A stretch of 64,000 nucleotides of DNA from GWA2-66-18 sp036676805 (lineage in GTDB: Bacteria > Elusimicrobiota > Elusimicrobia > UBA1565 > UBA9628), in assembly GCA_036676805.1 (NCBI GenBank), contig JAKFCD010000024.1, positions 1 to 64,000 of the forward strand, given 5' to 3'. Made by a program: the position numbers and the translations under genes. Positions 17,122-25,303 of the stretch are shown here, piece by piece; the first letter of the stretch is position 1, and every line of letters begins with the position of its first letter. Under the pieces are notes generated by a model. The model was not told the origin of the DNA. It made no database searches and was given only the letters and a program-made list of their open reading frames with translations.

Positions 17122-18563
17122 CAGTTCAGGCCGGTCCTCGCGTTGAACTCGCCGATGAGCTTGTCCCACTCCTTCGCGCTCGCGAAGGTCTCGGTCCAGA
17201 ACTCGGGGTCCCACAGGCGGCGCAGCTCCTCGGACGTGCGCCCTTGCTGCTCGACCCAGGTGAAGTACTTGAGGTTGTGCAGCGCCTTGCGGTCGCGGTA
17301 GTTCAACTCGCGCAGGTTGTCCGTGGAAGCACCCCGCATGCGTCGGTCCAGGTCCATGGCCGCCTGGATGGAGGTGTATTTGCCGTGCGCCTCCTCGAGC
17401 TCGGCGAGGCGGGAGCCGTACAGTTCCACCGAGTCCGTGAAGACGGTGAACACGACGTCGTCCTTGCCGAGCTCGTAGTACTTGGCCAATTTCACGGCGG
17501 AGAGCATGTTGGAGATGCCGGAGATGCCGAGCAGGCCCAGCTTCTCGACCGCCTCCTTCGCGGCGCCCTCGGCGAGCAGGTGCTTTCTTCCGGCGGGATC
17601 GTTGAACAGGCGCAGCAGGCGCATGCAGTCCTCGTCGTCGATGGCGACGACCATGTCGGTGTTGCGCACGTTGTGCACCCAGGGGATGTGCTTGTCGCCG
17701 ATGCCCTCGATGCGGTGCTCGCCGAAGCCGTTCATGAACAAGGTCGGGCACTGCTGGGCCTCGGAGGCCGCCACGCGCGCCGCCGGGAACTTCGTTCGCA
17801 GATAGTCGCCGGCCGCGATCGTGCCCGCCGAGCCGGTGGCGCAGACGTAGCCCGCCAGCCGCCCGCTCTTGCCTTTGACCTTCTCGAAGACCTCCTCGAT
17901 GGCGCCGCCGGTGACGTGGTAATGCCACGTCGGGTTGCCGAACTCCTCGAACTGGTTGAAGATCACGCAGTCCTTGCGCGTCTTCTTGATCTCCCAGCAT
18001 TTATCGTAAATCTCTTTGACGTTGGATTCCGTTCCGGGGGTCGCGATGACCTCGGCCCCTATGGATTTGAGCCAAGCGAAGCGCTCCTTGCTCATGCCCT
18101 CGGGCAGGATCGCCACCGCGGCGCAGCCCAGGAGCGCGCTGTCGAACGCCCCGCCGCGGCAGTAATTCCCGGTCGAGGGCCAGACCGCCTTTTGAGACGT
18201 GGGATCGAACTCTCCCGTCACGAGGCGGGGTGCCAGGCAGGCGAACGCCGCGCCGACCTTATGGGCGCCGGTGGGGAAGTGCTTGCCCACGAGGCCGATG
18301 ACGCGGGCGTCGATGCCGGTGATCGATTTCGGTACCTCAAAATAGTTCACGTCCCCGAACTGGCCCGTTTCTGCTTCGTTCTTCCAGGTGATGCGGAATA
18401 GGTTGGCCGGGTCGAGCTCATTCATGCCGACCTTCTTGAGCCGGGCGCGGGCCGAGGCGGGAGCCTTGCTCGGGTCCTTCATCTGCGCGAAGGTCGGGAT
18501 CACGACGCCGCGCTCCTTGCAGAGCTTGGCCGTCTTTTTTAGCACCGCTTCGTTGATCTTCAT
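17121..18563 (-). CDS. Fold-type II PLP-dependent enzyme (cysteine synthase / ammonia-lyase superfamily)
   Basis: A 480-residue protein longer than typical cysteine synthases. A Schiff-base lysine candidate lies in FPTGAHKVGAAFACL and the substrate-loop motif in STGNYCRGGAFDSALLGC. The PLP phosphate loop is probably CATGSAGTIAAGDYL. It heads the XdhD/SsnA/M20/nitrilase operon, so a beta-elimination or ammonia-lyase step on an amino acid released from ring breakdown is plausible. Purine-degrading ygf clusters carry diaminopropionate ammonia-lyase (YgeX) in this role, but this protein is not clearly YgeX: the lysine motif differs. The ATG has GGGAG upstream. A 20-base perfect palindrome lies just before it. 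Confidence 0.7.
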   Translation of the reverse strand: MKINEAVLKKTAKLCKERGVVIPTFAQMKDPSKAPASARARLKKVGMNELDPANLFRITWKNEAETGQFGDVNYFEVPKSITGIDARVIGLVGKHFPTGAHKVGAAFACLAPRLVTGEFDPTSQKAVWPSTGNYCRGGAFDSALLGCAAVAILPEGMSKERFAWLKSIGAEVIATPGTESNVKEIYDKCWEIKKTRKDCVIFNQFEEFGNPTWHYHVTGGAIEEVFEKVKGKSGRLAGYVCATGSAGTIAAGDYLRTKFPAARVAASEAQQCPTLFMNGFGEHRIEGIGDKHIPWVHNVRNTDMVVAIDDEDCMRLLRLFNDPAGRKHLLAEGAAKEAVEKLGLLGISGISNMLSAVKLAKYYELGKDDVVFTVFTDSVELYGSRLAELEEAHGKYTSIQAAMDLDRRMRGASTDNLRELNYRDRKALHNLKYFTWVEQQGRTSEELRRLWDPEFWTETFASAKEWDKLIGEFNARTGLN

Positions 18564-18578
18564 GTATCTCCCTGAAAC

Positions 18579-18598
18579 GACTGTTTCCGGAAACAGTC
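18579..18598. promoter_or_regulatory. 20-base perfect palindrome upstream of the catabolic operon
   Basis: GACTGTTTCC/GGAAACAGTC is perfectly self-complementary. It lies 16 to 35 bases before the ATG of the PLP-enzyme gene and nine bases after the thrC stop. It lacks a T-run, so an operator for a dimeric regulator is more likely than a terminator. Confidence 0.45.
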
Positions 18599-18606
18599 CG
18601 CCGGCG

Positions 18607-19845
18607 CTAAGAAATCTTCTCCCGCGCGAGCACCCGCCGCACCGAGCTCATCGCCGCGCCGACCTCGTGCGGCCGTCCCGACACCTTCATCGCGGAGCCG
18701 ATGTCCTTCAAGCCGCTGCCCGTGACGACGATGACCGTCGTATCGTTCTCGCGCACTTTCCCGGAGGCGGCGCACTTGGCGAGGCCCGCGTAGGCGGCGG
18801 CTCCGGCGGGCTCGGCGAAGACGGAGGCTCCGCGCGCGAGCGCGGGGATGGCGGCAAGGATCTCCCGGTCGGTCACCGTCACGGCGAAGCCGTTGGAGTC
18901 CTTGAGGGCGTTCACGGCCGCGGCGCCGTCGCGAGGGAGGCTCACCGAGATGCTGTCAGCAACAGTCCTGCCATTTACCGGGCGGATCGCCGCGCCGTTC
19001 TTCCAGGCGTTCGCGATGGCGGCGCTGCCCTCGGCCTGGACGGCGACCAGCCTCGGCAGCTTGTCGATGAGTCCCAGGGCGCGAAAATCGGTGAAGCCCT
19101 TCCACAGGCCGCTGATGATGTTGCCGTCCCCGACGGAGACGAACACGAAGTCGGGGACCTTCCAGCCGAGCTGCTCGCACAGCTCGAAGGCGCAGGTCTT
19201 CTTGCCCTCGCGAGTGAAGGGGTTGTAGCCGGTGTTGCGGTTGTACCAGCCGAACTCGTCGCAGGCCTCCCGGCACAGGTCGAAGGCCTGGTCGTAGGTG
19301 CCGTCCACGCTGAGGACGACGGCGCCGAAGACGAGAAGCTGGGCCAGCTTGGCGGGAGGCGCGGTGCGCGGCACGAAGATGACGGGCTTTGTCTCGCGCT
19401 GGGCCGTCATGCAGGCCAAAGACGCCGCCGCGTTGCCGGTCGAGGCGCCGGCGACCGTCTTCTCCCCGGTCTCGAGGGCGCGCGCGGCGACGACGGCGCT
19501 GGCGCGGTCTTTAAAGGATGCGGACGGGTTGCGGCCGTCGTCCTTGAGGTACAGGCTCTTGAGCCCTAGGGAGGAGCCGAGCTTGCGGGCGTGATACAAA
19601 GGCGTCCACCCGACCTGCACGGGGGGAATCCCGGAGCGGCCGGCGAGCGGAAGGATGCCGAGATAGCGCCAAAGGCTCCGCTCCGGATCGGCCTTTAGCG
19701 ACTTGCGGCTGAGCGTTTTACGAACGGCCTTGTGATCGTAGACGACGGAGAGGTTCCCGCCGCAGCGCGGGCAGACGTACTTGGCCTCAGGCAGCCCGAG
19801 TTCCGTCGAGCATTCGACGCAGCGGAACCCCTCGATTTTTGTCAT
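18607..19845 (-). CDS. thrC: Threonine synthase
   Basis: A 412-residue PLP enzyme that converts O-phosphohomoserine to threonine. It has an N-terminal zinc-ribbon-like motif (CVEC...CPRCGG), the PLP lysine in NPSASFKDRASAV, the substrate loop ASTGNAAASLACM, and the phosphate-binding region VSVGDGNIISGLWKG. The C-terminal end is GSGLKD, as in many bacterial ThrC. I chose ATG 19845 (MTKIEGFRC) with GAGGG close upstream; an ATG at 19863 is also in frame. Repeat copy C lies upstream. Its placement ahead of the catabolic operon may be chance, or reflect handling of amino-acid products. Confidence 0.85.
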   Translation of the reverse strand: MTKIEGFRCVECSTELGLPEAKYVCPRCGGNLSVVYDHKAVRKTLSRKSLKADPERSLWRYLGILPLAGRSGIPPVQVGWTPLYHARKLGSSLGLKSLYLKDDGRNPSASFKDRASAVVAARALETGEKTVAGASTGNAAASLACMTAQRETKPVIFVPRTAPPAKLAQLLVFGAVVLSVDGTYDQAFDLCREACDEFGWYNRNTGYNPFTREGKKTCAFELCEQLGWKVPDFVFVSVGDGNIISGLWKGFTDFRALGLIDKLPRLVAVQAEGSAAIANAWKNGAAIRPVNGRTVADSISVSLPRDGAAAVNALKDSNGFAVTVTDREILAAIPALARGASVFAEPAGAAAYAGLAKCAASGKVRENDTTVIVVTGSGLKDIGSAMKVSGRPHEVGAAMSSVRRVLAREKIS

Positions 19846-19918
19846 GGCCCTCGACGCAATCATAGAAAATAACGGGTTGAGGATTTATGTCATAAGGACG
19901 AAGCGCCGAGAAGGCGAT

Positions 19919-19957
19919 GTCATCCCCATTACCGCCAGCGCTGGTGGTAACGAGGAT
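19919..19957. repeat. Dispersed 39-base palindromic repeat, copy C
   Basis: The best-formed left arm is ATCCCCATTACCGCC, pairing with GGTGGTAACGAGGAT around AGCGCT. It aligns without gaps to the copies at 7794-7832 and 11095-11133, all in the same orientation and all intergenic. It lies between thrC (start 19845) and the stop of the OB-fold gene (19992). Confidence 0.6.
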
Positions 19958-19991
19958 AGCCTTATCGTCGACGCTCCCGGAGGAGTTCTAG

Positions 19992-20687
19992 CTACTTGAC
20001 GAGGACGGCGTCCTCGAGGGCCACGGGGAACTTGTACATCCCGCCGAGGTCCTTGTCGAGCGTGACCGTGCCGCGGACCGTGATGGTCTTGCCCAGCTCG
20101 GTCTCGTCCTTGAGCAGGACGGTGATGTCGTCGCTGCCGTCCTTCGCGCTGCCCGAACCGTCGCGCAGATGGGCCCAGTTGCGGTCCAGGATGCCGGGGT
20201 TGTACTTGACGACCTTGCCGGCGACGACGACCTCCTTGCCCTTGAGCGCCTTCTTCTGGGCGTACACCTCGCCGATCGTGCGGGCGTCCGGGCCGGAGGC
20301 CTTGGCCACCTTGATCGGCCCTTTGACCTCGGCGCGGCTGCCGTGCGCCGGCATGCCGCCCATCGCGTCCCCTTTGCCCGCCCCGCCGTGGGCGTGGCCG
20401 GCCGGCGCCGAATCGGCCAAGGTGCCGAAGGCGATGAAGTCGAACTTGCGCTTGAGGCTCGGGCTCTCGAAGTCCTTCATCTCCATCGCGCCGGTCACGG
20501 TGGCCTTGGAGCCTTTCTTGACCTTGGCCTTGGCGACGGCGGCCCATTTCTTGGCGCCGGAAGGGGTCTTGAGGAGGAGATAGGTGTAGCCGCCGGAGTC
20601 CATGGTCTCGACGACGGTGCCGGTCAGGTCGGCGGCCGAGGAGCGGGGGACGAAGGCGAGCAAGGCGAGCGACAGGAGCAGTTTCAT
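19992..20687 (-). CDS. NrfJ-like secreted protein with two OB-fold domains
   Basis: A 231-residue exported protein with signal peptide MKLLLSLALLAFVPRSSA. It has two OB-fold-like segments. The first is GTVVETMDSGGYTYLLLKTPSG...WAAV, a pattern seen in NrfJ-type proteins of cytochrome loci. The second, after a His/Gly-rich linker (PAGHAHGGAGKG), is LKGKEVVVAGKVVKYNPGILDRNWAHLRDGSG. The ATG at 20687 has GGAGG five bases upstream and a TATGAT -10 at 20713-20718. Similar proteins are often found beside multiheme cytochromes; their role (metal or cytochrome maturation) is unproven. Confidence 0.7.
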   Translation of the reverse strand: MKLLLSLALLAFVPRSSAADLTGTVVETMDSGGYTYLLLKTPSGAKKWAAVAKAKVKKGSKATVTGAMEMKDFESPSLKRKFDFIAFGTLADSAPAGHAHGGAGKGDAMGGMPAHGSRAEVKGPIKVAKASGPDARTIGEVYAQKKALKGKEVVVAGKVVKYNPGILDRNWAHLRDGSGSAKDGSDDITVLLKDETELGKTITVRGTVTLDKDLGGMYKFPVALEDAVLVK

Positions 20688-20712
20688 GGCATCCTCCAGA
20701 GATATTCGCCGC

Positions 20713-20765
20713 ATCATAGCAATCGCGGCGCGGGCGGTGAGTGATGTGTAAGCAACGAACCGGCC
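20713..20765 (-). promoter_or_regulatory. -10 element and upstream GGCCGGTTCGTTGCT motif of the OB-fold gene
   Basis: On the minus strand TATGAT (20713-20718) would place the transcription start about 18 bases before the ATG. The 15-mer GGCCGGTTCGTTGCT (20751-20765) lies roughly 45 to 60 bases upstream of that start, a normal activator-site position. The same 15-mer precedes the lipoprotein gene at 10654, and a 10-base core precedes the tetraheme cytochrome at 26501. Confidence 0.4.
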
Positions 20766-20777
20766 AACGCGGGCGTC

Positions 20778-22418
20778 TCAGAGCGTGCGGGTCAAGGTGA
20801 GGCTGATGTGCGAGAACGAGGACGGCAGCGGAGTGGCGGTGTAGATGTATTTGACGCTGACGCTGGTCTTGCCCATGGCGTAGGTCAGGCCGGCGCTCGT
20901 CGTATACTGCTCGAGGGCGGCGAAGCTCGCGTCCGCGTTCATGCGCAGGCCCCAGAGGGTCGACCAGGTCAGGGCGCCGGTGAGGTTCTTGGAGCGGTAG
21001 ACGGAGCCCTCGGTGGTCCGCGTCTCGCTGAAGCTGCCCCCGAGGGCGGCATTGAGGCGCGGGGCCGGCGTGGCGGAGGCATTGAGGTTGACCTGGTCGC
21101 TGTCCAAGCCGCTTCGCGAGGCGTAGGAGCGGTCGCGGGTGTGATCGTAGCGCAAGGTGGTCTCGCCGCCCCCGTATCTCCGGGTGCCGCCGAGGCCGGC
21201 GCGGCTGGAGCGCTGGCCGGCCGGGGCGCCCGCGTTCAGCGGGACGGATTCATTGGTGTTGAAGTCGGCGAAGAAGTTGAGCGTCCTGCGGGGCCGGAGA
21301 TCCAGGCGGGTGCCCAGCGAGTTGCCGAGGGAGGCGGCTCCCGAGGCCGACCTCGACCAGCCCAGGAGCCCGTTGAAGGCCGTCAGCAGCCGCCCATCCC
21401 GGAAGGCCAGGCTGAGATAGGGAGCGACGCTGGCCCGGCGCGTCGTCAGGCCCCGGCCGGAGGCCCCGGCGGCCGTGGAGTTGACGAAGTTCCCGCGCGT
21501 CAGCGGGCGGTTGCTGGTGAGGAGCATGGAGTGGGTCATGTCGTGGGTCCTTCTCAGGAGGTCGCGCCGAGAGTCGTTCGTGTAGTTGAGGGCATGGCGC
21601 CAACGGCCCGACATGAAGTCGTTCGTCCTCAGGGTGACGTAGTTCGATAGGGATCTCGCCCGGGTCTCGTCGTCGGTCGCGAAGCGCAGGTATTCCGTGT
21701 GCAAGGTCAGGTATTGGAGCCGCAGGCTCTTGAGGCCGCTCAGCCCGTAGTCGAGCGAGCCTCTCTGGGTCGTCGCGAGAGCGGAGGGCAAAGCGGAATT
21801 CGGGTCCTCGGTGCGCTGGCGCTCCTGATTGAGGGCCAGGCGCGCGCCGCGGAGCTGGTAGGAGAGGTTCTCGCTCATGAGCGTCTGCCGCTGATCGTTC
21901 GTGACGTCTCCGAAGACGTTCTTGATCCGGTTGTATTGCCGGCTGGCGTTGATCGCGGGAAGATAGGGCAGCGAGAGGCCGGCGCTGTAGCCCCAAAAAT
22001 TGTTCGTGTACTTGGTCTCCGGGCTTCCCTTGTATTTCGTGGCGAGGACCGAGTAGTTCGGGGCGAATCGGACGTAGTTCCTCACGTTGGGATGGAAAAG
22101 ATCGAGCGAGGCGCTGCCGCCGATGACGCGCTGGCCGGTCGCGCCGGTGTTGACCGTGGAGTGGATGTTGGCGCCTTCGGAGTATTCCCCGCCGGCGGAG
22201 AAGGTCCCCAAGGCGGGATAGATGAGGCTCCCGCCGAGGTTCAGGCCGTAGGCCTGGCCCCAGGAGGAGTAGCGCGCCTTCCCGGACGGATCGCGGGTCG
22301 TGATGTCGTTGAAGCTCCAGCCCATCGAGCCCGACCGGGTCAGGGCGCGCGCCGGGGTCCCCGCCGCGTTCAGCAGAAGGATCAGCGCGGCGGCCCGGCA
22401 GCGGTTCGCGCTCGCCAT
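20778..22418 (-). CDS. Predicted outer-membrane beta-barrel of a porin-cytochrome locus
   Basis: A 546-residue protein with an N-terminal signal sequence (RAAALILLLNAAGTPARA) and no further hydrophobic helix. The body is a long series of alternating amphipathic strands ending in short turns (YGLNLGGSLIYPALGTF, LRLQYLTLHTEYLRFA, VSVKYIYTATPL, ISLTLTRTL), as in large outer-membrane barrels. Its gene follows the 11-heme cytochrome gene by six bases in the same operon, as in Geobacter-type porin-cytochrome conduits where the barrel sheaths a cytochrome across the outer membrane. The terminal residue is Leu, not the usual Phe. No close family is recognised, so the conduit role is inferred from context. 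Confidence 0.65.
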   Translation of the reverse strand: MASANRCRAAALILLLNAAGTPARALTRSGSMGWSFNDITTRDPSGKARYSSWGQAYGLNLGGSLIYPALGTFSAGGEYSEGANIHSTVNTGATGQRVIGGSASLDLFHPNVRNYVRFAPNYSVLATKYKGSPETKYTNNFWGYSAGLSLPYLPAINASRQYNRIKNVFGDVTNDQRQTLMSENLSYQLRGARLALNQERQRTEDPNSALPSALATTQRGSLDYGLSGLKSLRLQYLTLHTEYLRFATDDETRARSLSNYVTLRTNDFMSGRWRHALNYTNDSRRDLLRRTHDMTHSMLLTSNRPLTRGNFVNSTAAGASGRGLTTRRASVAPYLSLAFRDGRLLTAFNGLLGWSRSASGAASLGNSLGTRLDLRPRRTLNFFADFNTNESVPLNAGAPAGQRSSRAGLGGTRRYGGGETTLRYDHTRDRSYASRSGLDSDQVNLNASATPAPRLNAALGGSFSETRTTEGSVYRSKNLTGALTWSTLWGLRMNADASFAALEQYTTSAGLTYAMGKTSVSVKYIYTATPLPSSFSHISLTLTRTL

Positions 22419-22424
22419 GGGGGC

Positions 22425-24290
22425 CTACGGATCGAATATTCCCGGGTCGGAGTGGCAGCCGATCGCGCTCGAGGTGCAGTTCGGCTTGGTGTAGCCGGTC
22501 GGCGTCGCGGCCTTGCGGAAGCCGTCCAGGACGAGCTTGTCGTACGGCCCCGCGCCGCCGTAGTTGTACGGCTGGGGCTCGGACGCGTAGCCGATCAGGC
22601 GCGAGCGCCTCGCCCCGTGCGGAACGACGACATGGCAGGCGATGCACTGGATATCCTTATCTCCGGCCCGGCGTCCTTCGTGCTCCTCGTGGGCGTTGTT
22701 CTTCCAATCTCCGTTCGTGTACAGCGGATGGCAGTTCACGCAGAAGAGGTTGTTCGACCAGCCGTTGGCGCCGTCCTTGACGTCACGGAGGGTCCATGGG
22801 GTGCCGGAAGCCCTGTTCGGCCAATAGCGCCGCGGCCCGGCGAGGAGCTTGTCGGCGGCCGAGCCGTGCGGCCCCTTGGGATCGGAGGGGTTGTCGGAGG
22901 CGTGGCAGTCGGAGCAGGTCATGGTCTGATTGCCGGGTCCGCCGCCCGCGTTCCACGGGGCCGACAGCTGCGCCGCCGTCAGCGCCTGGGGCGCGACGGA
23001 CCCGGTTTGCTCGACGGCGCTGTTGCGCACGGGATGGGCGGAGCGGTTGGCCGGGTTGAGCTCGATGGACTGGTCGCTCGAGTTGGCCGGAGGGTTGTTG
23101 CCGAACGCGTAGTAGGTGTGGCATTTGTAGCAGAGCTGGTACTCCTTGTAGTTCGTCGTGTCGTTGAAGACCCGGCGCACGTAGGAGGTCGCGGGGAGCC
23201 AGGCGCCCGGGCCGTAGGACGGCTCGACGCCCCACGCGCCGAGGAGGACTTCTCCTATCCCGTTGCCGGGCGTGGCGTGGGTGCCGGTCCGGGCCCGGTG
23301 AGGGTTGTGGCAGTCCCAGCACTCGGCGTGGCGCCTTCCCGCTCCCAGGTTGGACGCGTCGAGCTCGGGATTGATATGGACGCCGGCGGCGGTCTCCGCC
23401 GGATGCCTGGACGCCTTCGCGTAGAGGCTCTTGATGTCCTTCGCGCCGAGCAAAGCAGGGGAGCCGTGGCAGCTGAAGCAGGTGCTCTCCTCGGCCTCGC
23501 GCAGGATGTAGGCCTGAGCCGGCGAGGCTCCGTGAACCTTGTGGCAGTTCCGGCAGGAGTATTCTCCGACCGTCGTCGCCGCGCCCTCCGGCGCGTACAC
23601 GGCGTTGGAGAGCGCGTGGGCGCTGGCGGTGTAGTCCGTCTTGACGTGGCAGGACGTGCACAGCGCCGCGTTGGCGTTGGACTTGACGAGGAAGTTCCCG
23701 TAGGTGTTGTCGTGCGCGTCATGGCAGGAGGTGCATTCGACGCGGTTCGTCTCACCGTAGACCCTGACCGGGTCGCCGGCCGCAGGCAGCTGGATCTCCG
23801 GGTCGGTGCCGGGCTGAGCGGGCGGGCCGGCGCCGGGCTTGACGTCGTAGAGCACCGGGTGGTCGTTGGCCAGGTTGGTGCCGATGACCTTCGAGCCGGA
23901 AATGCCGCCGGTCATCTCGAGCGTGTTTGGCGCCAGGCTGAACACGGCGCCCAGGGCCGTCACGCCGTCATGGCAGGACAGGCAGAGCTTCGTCTTGGAG
24001 GCGTTGAGGTCGTTCATCGTCGGGCTCTTCATGCCCAGGTAGTTGTTCAGGTAGTTCGAGGAGTAGAAGGTGAAGTCGACAGGGGCGCCGACGCGGTTCC
24101 ACAGGGCGCTCATCTGCGCGGGCTTGTGCATGGTGTGGCAGAACAGGCAGGTCAGCACCTCATTGACCGCCTTCGGCCCCGAGGTGGCGCTGGTCGCGGC
24201 CAGGTCGTGCTTGGAATCGATGACGGAAAGGGCCGGCGCGGGAACGGCCCCCGCCAGGAGGATGAGCGCGGAGATCAGGATAGTGTTCAT
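22425..24290 (-). CDS. Periplasmic/outer-surface multiheme cytochrome c with 11 CXXCH motifs
   Basis: A 621-residue exported protein (signal peptide MNTILISALILLAGAVPAPALS). The motifs in order are CLFCH, CLSCH, CTSCH, CTSCH, CRNCH, CFSCH, CWDCH, CYKCH, CSDCH, CVNCH, CIACH. Near the C terminus a further Cys-His pair occurs as CTSSAIGCH (CX6CH), which may be a non-standard heme site or simply a disulfide. Several motifs sit in C-x-x-C-H-x-x-H/N-x-H contexts that supply distal histidines. The gene overlaps the NHL-repeat gene as ATGA with GAGG upstream, and the barrel gene follows. It is a likely electron-transfer wire through or to the outer membrane. Confidence 0.85.
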   Translation of the reverse strand: MNTILISALILLAGAVPAPALSVIDSKHDLAATSATSGPKAVNEVLTCLFCHTMHKPAQMSALWNRVGAPVDFTFYSSNYLNNYLGMKSPTMNDLNASKTKLCLSCHDGVTALGAVFSLAPNTLEMTGGISGSKVIGTNLANDHPVLYDVKPGAGPPAQPGTDPEIQLPAAGDPVRVYGETNRVECTSCHDAHDNTYGNFLVKSNANAALCTSCHVKTDYTASAHALSNAVYAPEGAATTVGEYSCRNCHKVHGASPAQAYILREAEESTCFSCHGSPALLGAKDIKSLYAKASRHPAETAAGVHINPELDASNLGAGRRHAECWDCHNPHRARTGTHATPGNGIGEVLLGAWGVEPSYGPGAWLPATSYVRRVFNDTTNYKEYQLCYKCHTYYAFGNNPPANSSDQSIELNPANRSAHPVRNSAVEQTGSVAPQALTAAQLSAPWNAGGGPGNQTMTCSDCHASDNPSDPKGPHGSAADKLLAGPRRYWPNRASGTPWTLRDVKDGANGWSNNLFCVNCHPLYTNGDWKNNAHEEHEGRRAGDKDIQCIACHVVVPHGARRSRLIGYASEPQPYNYGGAGPYDKLVLDGFRKAATPTGYTKPNCTSSAIGCHSDPGIFDP

Positions 24291-25303
24291 GGCTTAACCT
24301 CTTTGATGTACTGGAAGACTTGGACGCGGGCGTTCTGGGTATCCGCCACGTAGACGCGGTCGCGGCCGTCGATGAAGATGCCTCCGGGCATGCTGAACCG
24401 GCCGGGCGCCGTGCCGGCGCGGCCGACGAACAGGAGAAACCGCTTCTTGTCGTCGAACACCTGGAAGGCCTCGAAGGCCGCGTCGACCACGAACACATGG
24501 CCTTCGGAGTCGACGGCCACGCCGCGAGGGCGGGCCAGGTAGCCGGGGCGGTTGCCGTTCTCGCCGATGGAGCCCCCGAAGCGTCCGTCCGGGCCGAACC
24601 ACTGCAGGCGGAAGTTCCCCGAGTCCGTGACCCAGAGCCGGTCGGCCTTCCGGTCGAACCATAGGTAGGTGGGGAAGTTGAACTCCCCCGGCCGGTCTCC
24701 GCGGCGTCCGAAGGCCTGCAGGAAGGTCCCGTCGATCCCATAGACCGCGACCCGGTGCTTCTTGACGTCGCTGACGTAGATCCTATTCCCGGAAACCGCC
24801 AGGGCGGCGGGGCGGCCCAGGCCCTCGGGGTCGCCCTCGAGCTCGCCCGTGACGTTTCCCTCGGCGTCGAGGATGAAGACCTTCCCGAGCTGGGAGTCCA
24901 GGATGAACAGGCGGCCGTCCGGGGCGCCGGCGACGCTCACGGGGCTTAAAAGATTTTTCTCGACGCCGCGCGGCCACCACTCGCCCTTCCCGGTCGCCTC
25001 GTCGTAGCGCAGGACGCCGCGCATGCCGGGGTCGGCGACGAAGACGGTCCCGCCGCTGACGAACAGGCCGGTGGGCTTGACCAGCCGGTCGACCGCGATC
25101 TCGCCGGCCTTGTCGAGGCCGATCAGCGCGCGCAGGAAGCGGCCGAGGCGGCCCGTCCCGGCGACGCGCGGGCCGGCGATCTCCCCGGCGAAGCGCAGGC
25201 GGGCGGCCTGAGGGGCGGGCGGCCATTGCGGCGGCGCCTCGGCCGGGGGCGCCGCGGCGGCGAGCGCCAGGATCAGCAGAATGGAAGATATCGCTCGGTT
25301 CAT
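24287..25303 (-). CDS. NHL-repeat beta-propeller, exported
   Basis: A 338-residue protein with a signal peptide (ISSILLILALAAAAPPAEA) followed by five or six NHL-type blades. Repeating cores are VFVADPGMRGVLRYD, LFILDSQLGKVFILD, IYVSDVKKHRVAVYG, LWVTDSGNFRLQWFG, VFVVDAAFEAFQVFD and VYVADTQNARVQVFQ. NHL propellers are recurrent partners in porin-cytochrome loci of metal reducers, presumably as scaffolds. It overlaps both neighbours as ATGA. It is a paralogue of the protein at 26658-27755. The start at 25303 is chosen because it opens the signal peptide and has GAGGA upstream; the open frame upstream is a shadow. Confidence 0.8.
   Translation of the reverse strand: MNRAISSILLILALAAAAPPAEAPPQWPPAPQAARLRFAGEIAGPRVAGTGRLGRFLRALIGLDKAGEIAVDRLVKPTGLFVSGGTVFVADPGMRGVLRYDEATGKGEWWPRGVEKNLLSPVSVAGAPDGRLFILDSQLGKVFILDAEGNVTGELEGDPEGLGRPAALAVSGNRIYVSDVKKHRVAVYGIDGTFLQAFGRRGDRPGEFNFPTYLWFDRKADRLWVTDSGNFRLQWFGPDGRFGGSIGENGNRPGYLARPRGVAVDSEGHVFVVDAAFEAFQVFDDKKRFLLFVGRAGTAPGRFSMPGGIFIDGRDRVYVADTQNARVQVFQYIKEVKP

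Noticed and set aside
14572..18000. Extension of the molybdenum hydroxylase upstream of 17121
   Set aside because: The upstream part is the shifted frame of the PLP-enzyme gene; the Fe-S domain begins right at ATG 17121 with a TGATG junction.
17121..18563. Assignment of the PLP enzyme as YgeX (diaminopropionate ammonia-lyase)
   Set aside because: The length (480 against about 400 residues) and the lysine motif (AHKVGAAFACL) differ from YgeX; only the superfamily is supported.
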